Shown here: positions 25,401 through 36,597 of the stretch, one piece after another
Numbering within the stretch: the stretch's first letter is position 1
Layout: each line of letters starts with the position of its first letter
DNA from: Adiantum capillus-veneris
Taxonomy: Eukaryota; Streptophyta; Polypodiopsida; Polypodiales; Pteridaceae
Length of the DNA: 60,000 bases
Direction of reading: 5' to 3'
Assembly (NCBI GenBank): GCA_014529385.2
Contig: CM043949.1
Coordinates: forward strand, 109,243,977-109,303,976
Position numbers and translations under genes: made by a program
Notes under the pieces: model-generated
The model's database searches: none
Told to the model about the DNA's origin: nothing
Seen by the model: the letters and a program-made list of their open reading frames with translations, nothing else

Positions 25401-25941
25401 TTTTATCCCAAGGGGGGATCATTGCCGCCAAACTTACATGCTTTTTCGGACTCAGATTGGGCTGGTTGTTTTGACACGCGAGTGTCCACAAGTGGTTTTT
25501 GTTTCATGCTTGGCAGTTCATGTATATCATGGTTGAGTAAGAAGCAACCTACTGTGGCCACTTCGAGTTGTGAGGCTGAGTACAGGCAGTCTTCACAGCT
25601 ACGGTTTAGTGTGTATGGCATGGCTGATTTGGGTGTTGGACAGGACACTGCCAACACTATCTACACTGACAGTCAGAGCGCATTGGCAGTTGCGAGGAAC
25701 CCAGTTTTTCATGCTCGCACAAAGCACATTGGCAGTTGCGAGGAACCCGGTTTTTCATGCTCGCACAAAGCACATTGAGGTGCATTACCACTATGTCAGG
25801 GAGAGGCTCTCAGCAGGAGAGATCAGCTTGTCTTATGTGCCAACACAGGAAAACCTTGCAGATCTTTTCACAAAGGCATTGTCTCGTGAGAAGCTTGAAG
25901 CTTTCCGCAAAGCTTTGGGCTTACTCCCCTTTGTGGACTGA
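22471..25941 (+). pseudogene. Copia-A pol: protease, integrase, RT, RNase H
   Basis: Protease motif WYFDSGATKH (about 22720), gag-pre-integrase LWHARFGHLNF (about 23140), then TAG at 23188-23190. From 23200 an open frame of 778 codons holds the integrase (VHSDVCGPM, TFIDDYSRHAW, QNGVAERKNRS), RT (GTKWVYKLKRKPDG, LYVDDLLITG) and part of RNase H. A one-base loss in a T run near 25232 (compare 1768) shifts the frame, and a 46-bp tandem duplication at 25681-25772 shifts it again before the end at 25941. Few lesions, so decay is recent compared with the other copies. Confidence 0.93.
25681..25772 (+). repeat. 46-bp tandem duplication inside RNase H
   Basis: The unit beginning CATTGGCAGTTGCGAGGAAC is present twice in a row (25681-25726, 25727-25772) with one difference. 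Copies 1 and 3 of the family have it once. It shifts the frame. Confidence 0.95.
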
Positions 25942-26016
25942 TCCTGTCCTCAGGGCATGGCACTTCCCTTTACTTATGTGCCAGCTCTCGTTCACCGCAT
26001 CACTCTAGGGGGGATT

Positions 26017-26243
26017 TGTTACCATATACATGTGGTAGTGATGTGTGTGAACACACTAGGACCGCCGGGGCATTTTTTCCCTCTTTAGGAGGTTTTTTCC
26101 CCCGTGCATTGTATATACGCCCATCACTCTAGGGCTATCAATCTTTCCATTGCACACTAAGTAACACACTCTCTATTGTGTGCCTTGAGCTTCCTTCATC
26201 TTCTCCAAGTTGTGTGTGTTTCTCTGCAATCCTAATTCCAACA
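26017..26243 (+). repeat. 3' LTR of copia-A copy 2
   Basis: 227 bp, TGTTACC ... CCAACA, preceded by the purine tract AGGGGGGAT. Confidence 0.96.
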
Positions 26244-26446
26244 TGGAGATCAAGGACCAAGAAGAGGTTCTACAACCCGAGTCCATTCTCCGACATGAAG
26301 AAAAGTTATTAAGAGGGGGTAAGACTATCCGACGATATCTTATTAAGTTTAAGAATTATCCTTTTGAAGATGCTAGATGGATGCAAGGCATACAATTAAA
26401 GGATAACCTAAACCTTGTCAATGCTTACAATGCTTCCCTAGAGTAA
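26244..26446 (+). pseudogene. Gypsy chromodomain, continuation of pol
   Basis: After the target duplication the frame resumes with EIKDQEEVLQPESILRHEEK, then IRRYLIKFKNYPFEDARW and a terminal QLKDNLN...ASLE with stop. YLIKFKNYPFEDARW is the chromodomain core (usual YLVKWKGYPxEDATW), which in chromoviruses steers integration to methylated H3. It lies in frame with the DPLE residues before 21033 once the copia element is removed. Confidence 0.92.
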
Positions 26447-26789
26447 GAAAATGTACAAATGTTTCAAATGAACAAAGTTTTTGTCTTATAAGACTCTCGT
26501 TTTCTTTATTGTGCACAAATGTGAAGTAGTATGCATGCTTAGATCAAGTTTGCGGAGATGACGTTTCCCAAACACCAAGTAGAGCTTGTCATTCCATTAT
26601 GGAAGATTGATAGGACTAATGTGAAGACATGAGCTTAGACTCTCAAGCGCCAAATAGACTAGTCATCCATTCTGGAACGATGTTGTAGGGTAACATAGGG
26701 ATCCTCTACCCGCTAGGAAAAGGACTAATGGATAGGCTTTATCTTCTCTACTCCATAGTCAAGGACGACTATGATTTCAAGAGAGAGGT
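26447..26789 (+). other. Gypsy 3' untranslated region and purine tract
   Basis: Non-coding stretch between the chromodomain stop and the LTR. It ends in TTTCAAGAGAGAGGTAA, whose AAGAGAGAGG is the likely polypurine tract. Confidence 0.75.
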
Positions 26790-28357
26790 AATGTCATAAT
26801 AACTAATATCTAATTCTCCTACATGATTTTCTCATGTTGAATTGATCGTTTAATATGGGGAACTGCCAGGGGAGAAAAAGCTAGAATATTGGTTAAGCTG
26901 GCAGACCGGCCACAGTAGGGATCCAAAGGGGGGTCCATCTGCAAAAGAGCAATGCGCAACAATGGGCTTCAAAGACCCTAACGTTCAGCCCATTAAGGCT
27001 TCCAAAATGCTAAGGTTTCAAAAGAATCAAAGATTGTGTCCAATGGTCAAGCTTATTTAAATTGGATGCTTTGTGTGTGTACAAAAAAAGTCAATGCAAG
27101 CTCCTACATAGGAGGGGGCGAGCCCTTTTGATAGGGGATGAGAGAGAAACTCACACACACACACACACACACACAAGCTTCCTTTACACAAAGGGAATGA
27201 GGGACACATGTCAGCTCCCTAGCCCAGATGCCCACAAGTTGTACTCAGATCCTATTGGATGGTCATGGAGGTGGACCAATGAGAATTAGACTAGAGTAAA
27301 TCTAGTTTAATTAATTTAAAAACACTTAATAAAATAACCAATAAGAATTAAGCTCTCTAGAAGACTATTGGACAGTCTTCCAAGGGGTCCAATGAGCATT
27401 CAGCAGCCCAATGGCTTGCCTGATTCCTATTGGCAAGGAGACAAAGGGGTCCAATGAGAGTTTAGTTGCATTAATTAATTACCTAAAGCTCTCACAAAAT
27501 GGAAAAGGGGGACACATGTCAAAAGGCTATCACTTATGTTGCTTAATTTTCATTGGCTAAGCTTTGAGAGGTCCAATGAGGTGCTAGCATGAGTAAATTC
27601 CATGAGGAGTCGACCAAGAGAGAGAGGGGGATGATTTTGGCAAGGCATTATCACACACACACTCACACAATCTCATGTGTGGAGCAAGAAGACTCTCTCT
27701 CTCCTTCTCAAGCTTTAATGGAAAGCTTATCACCTACTCCAAGCTTGTGAGAAGGGAGGCCTACACCAACAACTCTTGGCTTTGTGATGCAAATCCAACC
27801 AAGAGCCAAGCTTCAATGCATGCTCATCTCCTCTACCATGCTAATTACTAAGCTATGCTATGCTATGCTAATATGAGTGATTATGTGAGGACATGTACAT
27901 CTTTCTCGTAAGACTACTCCTTCTTCCTCTCAATCTACTCTCATATCCCGCTAGCTCTCACCATCTTTGAAGGTGTGTGAGGTCTTGGGTATGAGACCGC
28001 GAGGGAATTGATGTGTTTTATAAGTGTTTTGCTTAGTGCTTGAAGCTTCCATCTTCATTGCACTAGCTAGTATTGAAGGAACACAAAGAATTGTATTGTA
28101 AAATGTCTCTCTTGATGGGAGAAACCTAGAGGGGGGACTGGCTCCATGAAAATCCGGTCCTCAATTGTTGTCAATAGCTTAATTTCTCTCTCTTTTGAAG
28201 TATTGTTCATGCCTATCTAACTAGGTGTTATGATTTTTGTTGCTCTCTCCACCCAAGCACTCTTGCTATGCTCATTAGGAATTTATTCTAATGAAATGCT
28301 CACTATGTCTATGCTATTTTCCACTACACACAAGTTACAAGGCCATTAAATGTTACA
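26790..28357 (+). repeat. Gypsy LTR, copy 1 (3' LTR of the chromovirus)
   Basis: Begins TGTCATAATAACTAATATC after a purine tract and ends near ATGTTACA. Its start, its middle (GCAAGAAGACTCTCTC, AACTCTTGGCTTTG) and its end (CTGGCTCC...AATCCGGTCCTC, about 28138-28165) align with 34380-35843. It contains a CA run (27151-27174). Length about 1570 bp; the right boundary is inferred from the other copy. Confidence 0.75.
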
Positions 28358-28386
28358 TGTACTTATGCTGCACTAGACTTTCCTTA

Positions 28387-28655
28387 ATTCTTTTTTTGCT
28401 TGTCCCTTGTCTAAATTCTTTCACTCTTCCCTTCCAGCAAGACAAGAATGAATTCTTGGAGGATGGTTTCTTCCTTAATGCTCTTTTTGCTTGTCCCTTG
28501 TCTAAAATCTTTCACTCTTCCCTTCCAGCAAGACAAGAATGAATTCTTGGAGGATGGTTTCTTCCTTAATGCTCTTTTTGCTTGTCCCTTTTCTAAAATC
28601 TTTCACTCTTCCATTCTAACAAGACAAGAACGGATTCTTGGAGGATAGTTTCTTC
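28387..28655 (+). repeat. 91-bp tandem repeat, three copies
   Basis: Unit containing GCTTGTCCCTTGTCTAAA and GACAAGAATGAATTCTTGGA. Starts of the GCTTGTCCC anchor are at 28398, 28489 and 28580 (period 91). The first two copies are nearly identical; the third has several changes. Open frames at 28291-28648 are products of the repeat. Confidence 0.95.
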
Positions 28656-29122
28656 CTTCTACTCTATTGCATAAGAAGCTGACTACCTTTGGTTATAGTG
28701 ACTGGAATCCATTGTTTGATTATTGAATCAATGGACATGCTTGGTATTTTGGACCGGGAAGCCATAGGACGTGTAACAGGAGGTGCAAAGGGAGGTGTAG
28801 ACTCCGGAAGGAAAATCCAAGTTTTGAATGTTGGTGCCACGTGCTTTTAAAAAAGGACTTCTATGATGGAGAAATAAGAGGTAACTATAAAGGTAAAAAA
28901 AAGATAAAAGAAAAGGTAAAAAAGATGGATTTCTCGTACAAAGAAAATTTCCACGAATGGAAAGTGATATTTACTCAAAGGTTTTTTCAATTTTCTAAAT
29001 CTAAAACTATTTTTCAGATGGATTAATTATAAAGATTCCATAACGGAAGATTTCTTCCCATTGGTTGAGAGCACTCTCTCTCTAGATGCTACAAGGAAAT
29101 AAACGGACCTTAAACTTCTCCT
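28656..29122. other. Intergenic, nothing recognised
   Basis: AT- and A-rich sequence with a lysine-rich short frame (28841-29026) that shows no domain. Confidence 0.45.
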
Positions 29123-31945
29123 AATGGTTTCTTTGCCACCTCTTGAAGTACCTTCTAAGCATGTTTGTGAAGGATGTATTTCGGGTTAGATGCACTGCTC
29201 AAAGTTTCCAAAGGACAGTTTAGTAAGGGCTACATGCAAATTGCAACTTGTACATAATGATGTTTGTGGGCCTATGCAAACTCCATCCTTAAGAAATTAC
29301 CTATACTTCATGATTTTCATTGATGATTACTCCAGGCATGCACGTGTGTATCACTTAAAGATAAGTCCAAAGTGTTCATGTGCTTCATTGACAAGCAATT
29401 TTTGGCTATGGATGAAAATGTTTTTAAATGTACTATGGGCTCTGTTCTGATCGAGAAGGGGAGTATATGTCTCATGCGTTTAGTACATTTCTGGCTAATT
29501 GTGGGATAAAACACCAATGTACAATGCCGTATACACCTCAGAAAAATGGTGTTACTGAAAGAAAAAATAGGTTGCTTATGGAGATGGCAGGGTGTATGGT
29601 AGAGTCAAGCTTTGCCACATTCATTTTGACTCGAGGCTATCATGTGTGCTACTTATGTACTTAACAGGTGTCCTACAAAAGCTTCGCAATCTATGACTCC
29701 TCATGAAGCATGACATGATAAGAAGCCATTTATTGATCACATGCACGTTTTTGGTTGTTTAGCTTATGCTTTGGTGCCACAAACGCAATGCAAGAAATTG
29801 GATGATAAGGTAGTTAAATGCTTTTTTTTGTTTGGTTATAGTAATGAAATCAAAGGTTATAGGTTATATTATTCACAAACAAAATGTATCTTAGTTTCAC
29901 GAGATGTTGTGTTTGTGGAAGATTTTGTTCATCCTTTGTTATCATGTACCAGAGAAAATAATGTAAGCTCAAATGACATTTATGATAGTTTCTTGCCTCT
30001 TTTAATGGTGGAAACTTGAATGTGAATTTCAATGAGGAAAATGTACTCGAGGGGGTCACTCTGTATAAATTTTGTGTATCATGTGCGTTCGTGGACTATT
30101 TCTAAAACTCCTTATCTGTGAATTTTTGACAAATAAAAAACACCCCTTTCATATTTAATCTAATTTTTTCCCCCAATCCCATTTCACAATACCCTTTTGT
30201 ATGTGAAAATGTGAGAGAAAATGAAATTTAATAATCCCTTCTGGTGCACTCACATGATAGTCACATAAATTTTGAGTGACTTCCCCCCCCCCCCCCCCCC
30301 CCCCGACCCGAGAAAATGTATAGCCTATATGGAGGTTTCAAAAAATGCTACAGATCAGCCTATTATTGATGCAAATATATATCATGTACTTGATGTGGAA
30401 AGGACTGAAAATGAGCAGGCTAGATGTATGCCAAAATGGTTGGTGCATACTTTGTGTGATAGTAAATTGGATGCATCTATATCTAGTCGTCCTCGTTCAG
30501 GTTCTCGCCATGCATGTTATGAATCAAATTGTTATGCTTTGGCTATTTCTAGTTTATGTGATGTGAAGGAACCTCTTTCTTTTGATGAAGCACATAATTT
30601 TGAAAAATTGGTGGCTTCCATGCAATTAGAATATGATGCACTTATAGAAAATGACACATGGACTCTATGTGATTTGCCTCTTGGCAAAAAGGGCATTGGT
30701 ACAAAGTGGATTTACAAGTTGAAACGTAAGCTGGATGGTGAGATTGCTCACTATAAGGCTCGACGTGTTGCAAAAAAATTATGCAATGAAAAAAGGCATA
30801 GATTATGAAGAGACTTTTACTCCCACTTATCATATAACTATTGTTCGTTTTTTGTGTGCATTGGCATCTCATTTTGGATGGGATGTACATCAATCATACA
30901 TTGTTACAACTTTTTTGAATGATAATATATTTGAGGAAGTTTATGTAATGTAGCCTCACAGTTTTGTCAAGAAAGGACAAGAAGATAAAGTATGCAAATG
31001 TAAGAAAGCTTTGTATGGGTTGAAGCAGTCTCCTCATGCTTGGTATGAGAAATCTGACACTCATTTGGTTAAATGAGGCTTTTAGGCTTTGTATGTAAAG
31101 TGTGAGGGTGATGTATTTCTCATCATTGATCTATACGTAGATGATTGGTTGATTACAGATCCAAATGAGACACACATTGTTGAATTCAAGGCTGATTTGA
31201 ATACTACTTTCAAGATGAAAGACTTGGGGCTTTGCATCATTATTTAAGCATACATTTTAAGCAGTGTGATGGTGGTATTGCCTTGTGTCAAACAAGCTAT
31301 ATAGAGACATTACTATGTAATTTTGGACTTCAGGGCTATAAACCTATTGCTACTCCAATGGAAACATGTTTGCAATTGAGTCTTCATGATGCTGATGATC
31401 CTATCAATGTCACTCTTTATAAAACTATTAGAAGAATACTTATTTATGTATGCATACAAGGCCAAATATTCAATTTGCTGCTTTTTTGGACTCAGATTGG
31501 GCTAGTTATTATTATGAACATGAGTGTCCACGTGGTTTTTGTTTTATGCTCGGTAGTTCATGCATATCATGGTTGAGTAAGAAGCAACCTACTATGGCCA
31601 CTTCCAATTGTGAAGTTGAGTACAGAGCAGTCTTCACATCTACAATTGAGTGTGTATGGCTCAGATTCCTTATGGATGATTTGGGTGTTAGACAAGACAC
31701 TACCAATATCATCTACATTGATAATCAAAGCCCATTGGCAGTTGCAAGGAGCCCAATTTTCCATGCTTGCACAAAGCACATTGAGGTGCATTATCACTAT
31801 GTTTGAGAGACACACTCAAAAGAAAGATTAGCTTGGCTTATGTGCCAACACATGACAATCTTGTAGATCTTTTCACAAAGGCATTGCCTCGTGAGAAGTT
31901 CAAATATTTCTACAAAGCTTTGGGTTTTCTCCCCTTTGTGGATTG
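29123..31945 (+). pseudogene. Copia-B pol remnant
   Basis: Integrase pieces (CKLQLVHNDVCGPMQTPS at 29235-29290, IFIDDYSRHA, AMPYTPQKNGVTERKNR), a proline/acidic linker, RT pieces (GTKWIYKLKRKLDGEI near 30700-30745; LYVDDWLI near 31130, with W where family A has L) and RNase H pieces (TMATSNCEVEYRAV near 31600, LPREKFKYFYKALG-like end near 31890). Stops and shifts occur roughly every 100-300 bp. A deletion of RNase H sequence near 31465 joins IQF directly to DSDW. Confidence 0.88.
30046..30312 (+). mobile_element. MITE inserted in copia-B, copy 1
   Basis: 267 bp bounded by CTCGAGGGGGTCACT on the left and an imperfect inverse (AGTGACTT, long C run, CCCGAG) on the right. Flanked by AAAATGTA at 30038-30045 and 30313-30320 (eight bases, nine if the preceding G is counted). 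A 22-base C run at 30283-30304 lies in the right terminus. Same element and same insertion point as 55880-56130. Confidence 0.85.
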
Positions 31946-32022
31946 ATCATGTCCTTAGGGCCTGGCACTTCCCAATACACTATGTGCCAACTTGCGTTCA
32001 TCGCATCTCTGCTAGGGGGATT

Positions 32023-32248
32023 TTCTATTCATATATGAGATAGTGATGTGTTAAACACACTTGGGATCATCAGGGAATTTTTTCCCTCACTAGGAGGTAT
32101 TTCTTCTAATGCATTGTACATACACCCATCATTCTAGGGCTAAGTTATATTTCCACTGTGCACTAAGCATCACACTCTCTGTTGTGTGCCTTGAGCTTCT
32201 TCATCTTCTCCAAGATGTATGTGTATCCCTGCAACCCTACTTCCAAAA
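32023..32248 (+). repeat. 3' LTR remnant of copia-B
   Basis: Aligns with the family A LTR (GATAGTGATGTGTTAAACAC, CACTCTCTGTTGTGTGCCTT, GCAACCCTACTTCCAA) after a purine tract AGGGGGAT. The terminal TG and CA are no longer intact. Confidence 0.8.
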
Positions 32249-34167
32249 GCTAGGAGTTAGCCATTAAAGGATCCCGAGTCACAGAGTTCATTGATCACAC
32301 AGTCACAAGATCATGTCAATCCTCGACCCATTATTTGTGCATTAGATTATACCATCCGTATGGAGCTAGCTGCCCCCCATTAGTTGTGCATTAGATTCCC
32401 CATCTGTAGTGCTAGCTTCCTATGACCATTAGATAGAGAGCTAGGAGATTGCAAATTTTATCGTTTGGAGAGAGTATTGATATCCCTCCTAGTTCCACTA
32501 GACCTTTTAGTTGAGTATATTGACCACACCACATGCACTTTTTTCCTACGGGTTTTTTCCTTGTGGATATCCAAGTACGGAGACCTTAAACTCTATTTTT
32601 TTTTTCACAATAATCCCAAGGTTATTACTGGCATGCTCGTTGAGGTGTAGTGCTCCTTGTTTTTCATTATTCAGTAGAATATTTGATGAATGCAAAGGGG
32701 TGAGATTGCCACTTCACACTTCTTCAACTATATCAACTGGAGGAGATGTATCCCATGATTTCATGTGTACTACTTCCTATTATTTCTCTTATTTTAGGTT
32801 AATTAATTCACTTGTTTTCTTATTAAATTGAATTTAGAATAAGTGCTTGGATTTTTCTTGAGTGCATGGTACTTCTCTTCATAGCATATTTTTAAAATAT
32901 CTTGTAATGATGGAGACTTTGACTATGTCTTAGGCCTATTAGGGGTTAAACTAAGTAGCACTCTTAGTTAATAATGACTTAATCAAAGAATTGTTGTTTA
33001 TTATTAGTACCCACAAAAAGGGGTCGCTCAAATAAATTTAAGAAAAACAATAAATATACGGCTAGTCGGAGTTTGCCTCATGCACAAGAGACTACTGTAG
33101 TCTACAAAATCCAAAAGCAAAAAAACAAAAGGATACTTTCATGAGCTTCAAGTATGGAATTATTAGTTGAGCGAGTTGTGAAAAGCTCACCATTGAGAAA
33201 GCTTAGGATGCTAATGAATCCCATAATTATGTTCTAACCTTTGACTTTGCTATGAATTAAGTGCTCCATTTATGCTTAATTCTAAACATTTGACTTAAAT
33301 GTATTTAATAGGTAGACATTTGGATTAGTTAATCAATGCACATACATGCATTTTCCTTTGGCAAGTCAATGACAATATTTGCAAGTCACAAATTATGTAC
33401 TTGATAATATTATTTTTTGCTTCTATTTGTTGGACCTGCATGCTTTTATCTTGATTCATTTCTTTTTGCAATCACATTGTTCAATGCTAAATCTTTACAT
33501 CATGACATAGCTTTGTCAAGGACGGCAAAGCTTGGGAAGGGGGAGATGTTGGAGGCATCGAACATTAGTAGCCATTTTATCTTCTCCATAAGCATATTTT
33601 CACATTTCCTACGTATAAATTGCCAAAATTTGATGAATTTTTGGGGTTAATTACACAAAAGGAAAGTGCAAAAATGAGATTTTTGAGACCAAAATCAGAT
33701 AGAAAATGCATTATTTGGGAGATGATTTTTGGATAATCGATATTATGTTGTGCAAATTTTAAATTTTTGATGCTTGCAAATTAGGTTGGAATGATGTAAT
33801 TTTTTTGGTAATTATTGTATTAATTTTTATACCGTTTTGTAATTATGCATTAATTAACAAGAAATTATATTAAAATTGACCTTAAAGCCGTAATGATGAT
33901 CTTTGCACGTCAAAAGATCTTGAAGTAGTGCTTCCCTTAATAACCTTGACGACCTTAAAGTTGTAATGATGATCTGGAAATGGAAACAGATTGGATGGCA
34001 TTTAGAGTGAGCTTGAGCACACAAAAGGATCTTTCAAACTAATTAGATATAGAGAGACAAGGTGTAATGGTGGTTCACAATGCAACAACTACAAGCACAT
34101 GATGTTGGCTATGGAGGGAAGAATCAGAGAAAAACTGAGAGATCATAGGTTTGAATGATATTGTGTG

Positions 34168-34169
<2 letters not shown>
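32249..34169. other. Intergenic AT-rich DNA, nothing recognised
   Basis: No gene or element end supported. The short motif GACCTTAAAG...GTAATGATGATCT recurs at about 33882 and 33951. Confidence 0.45.

Positions 34170-34242
<73 letters not shown>
34170..34242. repeat. (GA)n microsatellite
   Basis: About 36 uninterrupted GA units. Confidence 0.98.
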
Positions 34243-34244
<2 letters not shown>

Positions 34245-34379
34245 AACACACATTTTAGAGAAAGAGTATAGAGAGAATGTCAGAAGTTTGCTTTTGTGGT
34301 AGGTAGATGGGCAAATAGTGCTTCCCTTAATAACCTCAAGTGTGAATGAGAGAGAGTGGCTTCAATGTAAGAGAGATAG

Positions 34380-35052
34380 GTGTCATAAAATCTAAGATCT
34401 ACTCAACCCAAATTATTTTCTAATATTGAACTGATCACTTAATGTGGAAGAATAAATGGGAACAAGGGTTAAGATATAGACGTGCTTATAAATCTATTTC
34501 AACACGGGGCCAATGGTAAAGGGGCCCAAATGAGAAATGGTCTATCAAAGAGCAAGGTTAACCAATGGAGAAAAATACCTTATGGTTGTCTTCATTAATT
34601 CCTCCAAAGGTAAGTGTTAAAAGCCTTCAGACATAGTCTTTACTTTTTACTCTTTAGTCAATTAAGGTCCAAGCAGGCAAGGGGGAAGCTTGCTTAAGCT
34701 AGGTCTATGCTTAAGCAGGGGGCCTGCTTGCTTACCAAGATCAAATATCTTGCTACAAAGAGGGGGGGCGAGCCCTACAAAGGAGGGATGTGTGTAGTAA
34801 GTATGCACCTCACCAAGGACCCATACTCTTATGAAAGGAAAGGGGCCACATGTCAAGTGTAGAGACACATTGCTCAAGCAGGCAAGGGCTCTGCTTAAGC
34901 AAGGGGGGTGCTAGCTTAACCTCACAAGAGGTAAAGAAGGACACTTGTCAAGAGAATACATATCTTGCCCCAAAGGGAGCCAAGCTCTCATTGGCTAGAG
35001 GGCTACATGGCCCAATGAGCTTCAGGGGAAGCCTTGGAAAGGGGGTCGACCT

Positions 35053-35125
<73 letters not shown>

Positions 35126-35843
35126 GAGCATCCCATGAGCTCTCTCACTCTCATTCTTCCCTTCACACACTCTTGTGAAGCAAGAACTCCATCTCCTTCT
35201 CCAAGCTTGAGAAGTTGAGTGCCTACTACCACAAGCTCTTGGCTATGGATGCAAATCCACACAAGAGAATGCTTATGCTTGCTTATCAATCTCTCTAATC
35301 TCCATTATCACTATGATAAGCTATGCTACAAGAGCTATGCGTGAATATGTGCAAGGGGTTATTGCTTTCTCGTAGAGCTACTTCTACTTTTCTCTTCTTC
35401 CTCACTCCCTGCCAACTCTCCTCACCTTTCATGATGTTTGAGGTCTTGGAATTGAGGCTAGGCATTTTCCAAGTTCATGCTAATCATGTTTATTGTTGCT
35501 ATACTTGGTGAGTGAAGCTTGCCATCTTCACCTCATCAAGAAGGTCTCAAGGAACACAATCAGTTGTATTGTAAACAAGTCTTCCGTCATGGAAGAATCT
35601 ATAATACAAATGCCTGTTGGAGGGGGGACCGGCTCTAACTAATCCGGTCCTCTATTGGTATCAATTTCTCTAAACTCTCTCTCTTTTACAAGTATTGATC
35701 ATGCCATGTTAATGAAGTAATGTGTTAGTGTTGCTCTCTCCATCCAAGCACTTTCTTTCTCAATCTACATCTACACACAAAGGAATGCTCAATATGTTAT
35801 TCACTTTCTACTCCAACTCAAGTTAAAAGGCTAATTCCATTAC
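34380..35843 (+). repeat. Gypsy LTR, copy 2, followed by a primer binding site
   Basis: Starts TGTCATAAAATCTAAGATC and ends ATTCCATTACA. It aligns with 26790-28357 along its length (start block, CAAGAACTCCATCTCCTTC, CAAGCTCTTGGCTATGGATG, AATCCGGTCCTCTATTG). A (CT)n run of 67 bases lies at 35055-35121. TGGTATCAGAGC follows at 35845-35856, as expected after a 5' LTR, while AAGAGAGATAGG before the LTR resembles the gypsy purine tract. Confidence 0.78.
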
Positions 35844-35844
35844 A

Positions 35845-35856
35845 TTGGTATCAGAG
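35845..35856 (+). other. Primer binding site, initiator tRNA-Met
   Basis: TGGTATCAGAGC directly after the LTR. No gag-like frame follows before 36240, so the internal part of this gypsy copy is deleted or unrecognisable. Confidence 0.85.
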
Positions 35857-36239
35857 CATTTGGTTTCTCTTTTCTTTCTTAAGAAGAGAGGTCCTTAAGT
35901 AGCGTATAAATGGTTGATGTTGTTAATTATATTAGGGTAAGTGGAACTGGAATCTATTATCGGTTTTGTTGAGGACACTATGTGGGGCATGGTGGACACC
36001 TCGGGAGCTTTGGACTTAATAATGGAGTCTTTTTAGACTTGCCTACGGCTTTACCATTATTGAGCCATAAGAAGTCTGAAAGGAGCTAGCCATTGGCAGC
36101 TTTGCTATGTTAATCCACTTTTTGGTGTCTATGACTCTCTCTTACTTGCAAGATTTTGAATTTGTTATATGTTTGGCTTCCAATGTGTTTATGAGAAGCA
36201 CCCGTGCTTAGTGAATCATGCAGTTTTTGATGCATGCTG
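35857..36239. other. Remnant downstream of the gypsy LTR, nothing recognised
   Basis: May be leader sequence of the gypsy copy; no open frame of note. Confidence 0.4.
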
Positions 36240-36500
36240 GGTTGGAAAGCATGTTGGCCAGCCAACTTGCATTAAATCATGGGGAAAGTTATTGATATGC
36301 CTACAAAAGGGCTTGGAAGGCCCCAAAATGGGCTGCCACAAGCGCGCACATCTGGGTCTTCCATAAGCATATGGAAGGGGCAAATGCGCGCCCTTGTGGC
36401 AGCCCATTTTGGAGCATCTCAAGCCCTTTAAAAGGCTTATCAATACCTTTCCCCATGAATTAAGACAAAATGGCTAACCAACATTCACTCCAACCATAGA
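36240..36500. mobile_element. Fold-back element a
   Basis: Long inverted repeat: AAATCATGGGGAAAGTTATT at about 36274 pairs with the stretch ending in CCTTTCCCCATGAATT near 36462, and AATGGGCTGCCACAAGCGCG pairs with GCGCGCCCTTGTGGCAGCCC near the centre (36326-36405). Arms are about 100 bp with a short loop near 36364. Shares its core with element b. Confidence 0.8.
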
Positions 36501-36597
36501 TCCTTTCATAACCAAGCTGCTGTACAAGGCCAGATAAATTTCAGTTGCAAAACCAAAACTAATTACATGTATGCTTCAAAAAATCTATGCTACATTG

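Larger units (their letters stand above)
21034..26243 (+). mobile_element. Complete Ty1/copia element, family A, copy 2
   Basis: 5210 bp with two 227-bp LTRs, a tRNA-iMet primer binding site, gag-pol and five-base target duplications. The LTRs differ at about seven positions, nearly all C/T or G/A changes. It is inserted in the gypsy element between the GPF module and chromodomain. The coding sequence has a few stops and shifts, so it is non-autonomous now. Confidence 0.97.
19578..28357 (+). mobile_element. Ty3/gypsy chromovirus, 5'-truncated, split by a copia insertion
   Basis: Left to right: end of RNase H, integrase with HHCC and catalytic core, C-terminal GPF-type module, chromodomain (after the copia insertion), untranslated region, purine tract AAGAGAGAGG and an LTR at 26790-28357. 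The copia-A element 21034-26243 sits between codons of the C-terminal module and chromodomain and duplicated TGGAG. Removing it rejoins the frame. gag, protease and RT are missing. Confidence 0.88.
29123..32248 (+). mobile_element. Ty1/copia, family B, old 5'-truncated copy
   Basis: Related to family A but more diverged. It begins abruptly in the gag-pre-integrase region (about 29123), runs through integrase, RT and RNase H with many stops, and ends in an LTR remnant at 32023-32248. A MITE is inserted at 30046-30312. No 5' LTR or gag. Confidence 0.88.

Noticed and set aside
28291-28648. Repetitive small proteins
   Set aside because: Translation of the 91-bp tandem repeat in two frames.
28387-28655. 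CRISPR-like array
   Set aside because: Tandem 91-bp units without spacers, in a plant nuclear genome.
30283-30304. Poly-C runs as G-quadruplex or regulatory signals
   Set aside because: Single long C runs in MITE ends and flanks are prone to assembly error; no repeated tract pattern.
34850-35289. Open frames with SLSLSL / RERERE on both strands
   Set aside because: Produced by the (CT)n run inside the gypsy LTR.
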